Source: Sipunculus nudus (taxonomy: Eukaryota; Annelida; Sipuncula; Golfingiida; Sipunculidae). Taken from it: a DNA stretch of 64,000 bases. The notes beneath the pieces were generated by a model that saw nothing but the letters and a program-made list of their open reading frames with translations, was not told the DNA's origin and made no database searches. How positions within the stretch are numbered: position 1 is the first letter of the stretch; each line of letters starts with the position of its first letter. The position numbers and the translations under genes are program-made. The DNA lies in NCBI GenBank assembly GCA_026874595.1, contig CM049317.1, positions 487,108 to 551,107 on the forward strand, read 5' to 3'. Shown one piece after another: positions 61,355 through 64,000 of this stretch.

Positions 61355-63450
61355 GGCAAGATAACCCCTTGAACCTTTTATAAGATAACCCTTGAACCTT
61401 TTATAAGATTATCCCTTGAACCTTTTATAAGATGACCCTTGAACCTTTATAAGATAATCCCTTGAACCTTTTATAAGATAATACCTTGAACGTTTTATAA
61501 GATAATCCCTTGAACCTTTTATAAGATAACCCCTTGAACCTTTTATAAGATAACCCCTTGAACCTTTATAAGATAACCCCTTGAACCTTTTATAAGATAA
61601 CCCCTTGAACCTTTTATAAGATAACCCCTTGAACCTTTTATAAGATAACCCCTTGAACCTTTTATAAGATAACCCCTTGAACCTTTTATACTATAACCCC
61701 TTGAACCGTTTATAAGATAACCCCTTGAACCTTTTATACTATAACCCCTTGAACCTTTTATAAGATAACCCCTTGAACCTTTTATAAGATAACCCCTTGA
61801 ACCTTTTATAAGATAACCCCTTGAACCTTTTATAAGATAACCCCTTGAACCTTTTATAAGATAACCCCTTGAACCTTTTATAAGATAACCCCTTGAACCT
61901 TTTATAAGATAACCCCTTGAACCTTTTACAAGATAATCCCTTGAACCTTTTATAAGATAATCCCTTGAACCTTTTATAAGACAATCTCTTGAACCTTTTA
62001 TAAGATAACCCCTTGAACCTTTTACAAGATAATCCCTTGAACCTTTTATAAGATAATCCCTTGAACCTTTTATAAGACAATCTCTTGAACCTTTTATAAG
62101 ATAACCCCTTGAACCTTTTATAAGATAACCCCTTGAACCTTTTACAAGATAATCCCTTGAACCTTTTATAAGATAATCCCTTGAACCTTTTATAAGATAA
62201 CCCCTTGAACCTTTTATGAGATAACCCCTTGAACCTTTTATAAGATAACCCCTTGAACCTTTTATAAGATAACCCCTTGAACCTTTTATAAGATAACCCC
62301 TTGAACCTTTTATAAGATAACCCCTTGAACCTTTTATAAGATAACCCCTTGAACCTTTTATACGATAACCCCTTGAACCTTTTATAAGATAACCCCTTGA
62401 ACCTTTTATAAGATAACCCCTTGAACCTTTTATAAGATAACCCCTTGAACCTTTTATAAGATAACCCCTTGAACCTTTTATACTATAACCCCTTGAACCT
62501 TTTATAAGATAACCCCTTGAACCTTTTATAAGATAACCACTTGAACCTTTTATAAGTTAACCCCTTGAACCTTTTATAAGATAACCCCTTGAACCTTTTA
62601 TAAGATAACCCCTTGAACCTTTTATAAGATAATCCCTTGAACCTTTTATAAGATAACCCCTTGAACCTTTTATAAGATAACCCCTTGAACCTTTTATAAG
62701 ATAAACCCTTGAACCTTTTATAAGATAATCCCTTGAACCTTTTATAAGATAAACCCTTGAACCTTTTATAAGATAACCCCTTGAACCTTTTATAAGATAA
62801 CCCCTTGAACCTTTTATAAGATAACCCCTTGAACCTTTTATAAGATAACCCCTTGAACCTTTTATAAGATAACCCCTTGAACCTTTTATAAGATAACCCC
62901 TTGAACCTTTTATAAGATAACCCCTTGAACCTTTTATAAGATAACCCCTTGAACCTTTTATAAGATAACCCCTTGAACCTTTATAAGATAACCCCTTGAA
63001 CCTTTTATAAGATAACCCCTTGAACCTTTTATAAGATAACCCCTTGAACCTTTTATAAGATAACCCCTTGAACCTTTTATAAGATAACCCCTTGAACCTT
63101 TTATAAGATAACCCCTTGAACCTTTTATAAGATAAACCCTTGAACCTTTTATAAGATAAACCCTTGAACCTTTTATAAGATAATCCCTTGAACCTTTTAT
63201 AAGATAATCCCTTGAACCTTTTATAAGATAATCCCTTGAACCTTTTATAAGATAACCCCTTGAACTTTATAAGATAACCCCTTGAACCTTTTATAAGATA
63301 ATCCCTTGAACCTTTTATAAGATAATCCCTTGAACCTTTTATAAGATAACCCCTTGAACCTTTTATAAGATAACCCCTTGAACCTTTTATAAGATAATCC
63401 CTTGAACCTTTTATAAGATAACCCCTTGAACCTTTTATTAGATAAACCCA
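61355..63450. repeat. 24-bp satellite
   Basis: About 87 copies of a 24-bp unit containing CCCTTGAACCTTTTATAAGA, with few variants (TACTATAA, ATAATCCC, a few one-base losses). On the minus strand it reads as an eight-residue repeat (LSYKRFKG), which is not a gene. Confidence 0.97.
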
Positions 63451-63845
63451 GAAAAGGCCAAACCCAACTGCTCATAGGCTTTTTTTTTATTACATATATG
63501 TGTGTGTGATTTGGGGGGGGGGGTCAACAGGTCAGATGAATCAGAGTCAACCAGTGACCTCTCAACTTCTACATATCTGCCATCAATTACCTTACGGTGA
63601 CATGGTTTCCTGTTAATCAACATTGATGCATGTGCCTTGATTACTAACAGCATGCAGACATCTTGTCACAGAGGTTTTATAAGAACTCTTCTTAACAGGA
63701 AGAACCTCAGTTATTAATATGTTGGCAGAGTGGGTCAGATATCACATAACTTTGGACAAAAGGGATTTTTTTTAATCAAAATCTAAAAATTCAGTATTAA
63801 ATTTGAGAGAACCATGATAGAGTTTCCAGTCCTTTATGAAATAAG
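63451..63845. other. Unique segment between arrays; possible exon
   Basis: Positions 63525-63665 stay open on both strands. The minus strand reads LVIKAHASMLINRKPC then HRKVIDGRYVEVERS, which looks protein-like but is unassigned. The plus strand has an acceptor-like CAACAG at about 63531. A G-run lies at about 63514-63523. It is not enough to call a gene. Confidence 0.3.
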
Positions 63846-64000
63846 ATTTGTAGCTTAATGTCAAAATGCTGTGTTTTTTTATTTTCTAAAATTGTAGCTT
63901 AATGTCAAAATGCTGTGTTTTTTTATTTTCTAAAATTGTAGCTAAATGTCAAAATGCTGTGTTTTTTTATTTTCTAAAATTGTAGCTAAATGTCAAAATG
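63846..64000. repeat. 44-bp tandem repeat running off the window
   Basis: Three and a half nearly identical copies of a 44-bp unit containing GTCAAAATGCTGTG and TTTTCTAAAATTGTAGC. The array continues past the window end. Confidence 0.95.

Noticed and set aside
41050-63450. CRISPR-like arrays
   Set aside because: Direct tandem satellites without unique spacers, in a eukaryotic genome.
61739-63475. Lys-rich LSYKRFKG repeat protein on the minus strand
   Set aside because: It is the 24-bp satellite read in frame and is interrupted by one-base losses.
1-64000. tRNA or rRNA genes
   Set aside because: No tRNA cloverleaf with A and B boxes and no rRNA stretch was recognised by eye; a tRNAscan run would settle this.

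Overview
The window is animal nuclear DNA, AT-rich and very poor in genes. GT-AG introns, a metazoan ATPSCKMT exon, an ankyrin exon of ASB type, and Merlin, hAT, Mutator-like and Ty3/gypsy elements all say so. The mix of repeats, especially elements that start AGCTCAGCTGACT and end with a GACCCATGGGTC palindrome, suggests a mollusc, probably a bivalve. That lineage call is inference from memory. Most short open frames lie inside repeats and are not genes.

Region 1 (1-18.2 kb) holds transposon debris. It has a gag/protease remnant (2.1-2.96 kb), a dead Merlin transposase (4.14-5.48 kb) and a three-layer nest. A repeat here called E (7158-16706, minus) is split by a 6.4-kb inverted-repeat element called T (9205-15600). 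T is itself split by a 2.1-kb hAT-type element (12330-14465) with an exact 8-bp target duplication. T also carries exon-like pieces of a possible small gene.

Region 2 (18.16-24.4 kb) has the first coding exon of ATPSCKMT on the minus strand. A 3.17-kb foldback element with a 9-bp target duplication and roughly 750-bp terminal repeats starts only 134 bp upstream of its start codon. A second foldback element (22.1-23.7 kb) follows.

Region 3 (23.7-38.3 kb) is made of E and related families F and G, partly head-to-tail. A second E copy, inverted relative to the first, is split by a 5.2-kb insertion (N) that contains a full F element. Core repeats of F carry perfect AGGTCA direct repeats. A miniature LTR element (34.25-34.66 kb) and a small inverted-repeat element (35.96-36.83 kb) are also present.

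Region 4 (38.8-64 kb) starts with a broken gag/protease remnant and then becomes a satellite landscape. Arrays have 42-bp, 39/42-bp (about 10.2 kb), 14-bp, 24-bp and 44-bp periods. One real exon (51715-51940, plus; ankyrin, ASB1-like) stands between arrays, with the 10-kb array running to its splice acceptor. Inside the 14-bp satellite sits a young, nearly intact Ty3/gypsy retrotransposon (52944-59585, minus). Its integrase lies before its reverse transcriptase, as in the Gmr1 group. It has one gag frameshift, one stop between reverse transcriptase and RNase H, and a changed protease active site.

The two host genes are seen only as single exons. Their remaining exons were not found and probably lie outside the window. 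The main story is layered insertion and satellite growth around and inside host introns.
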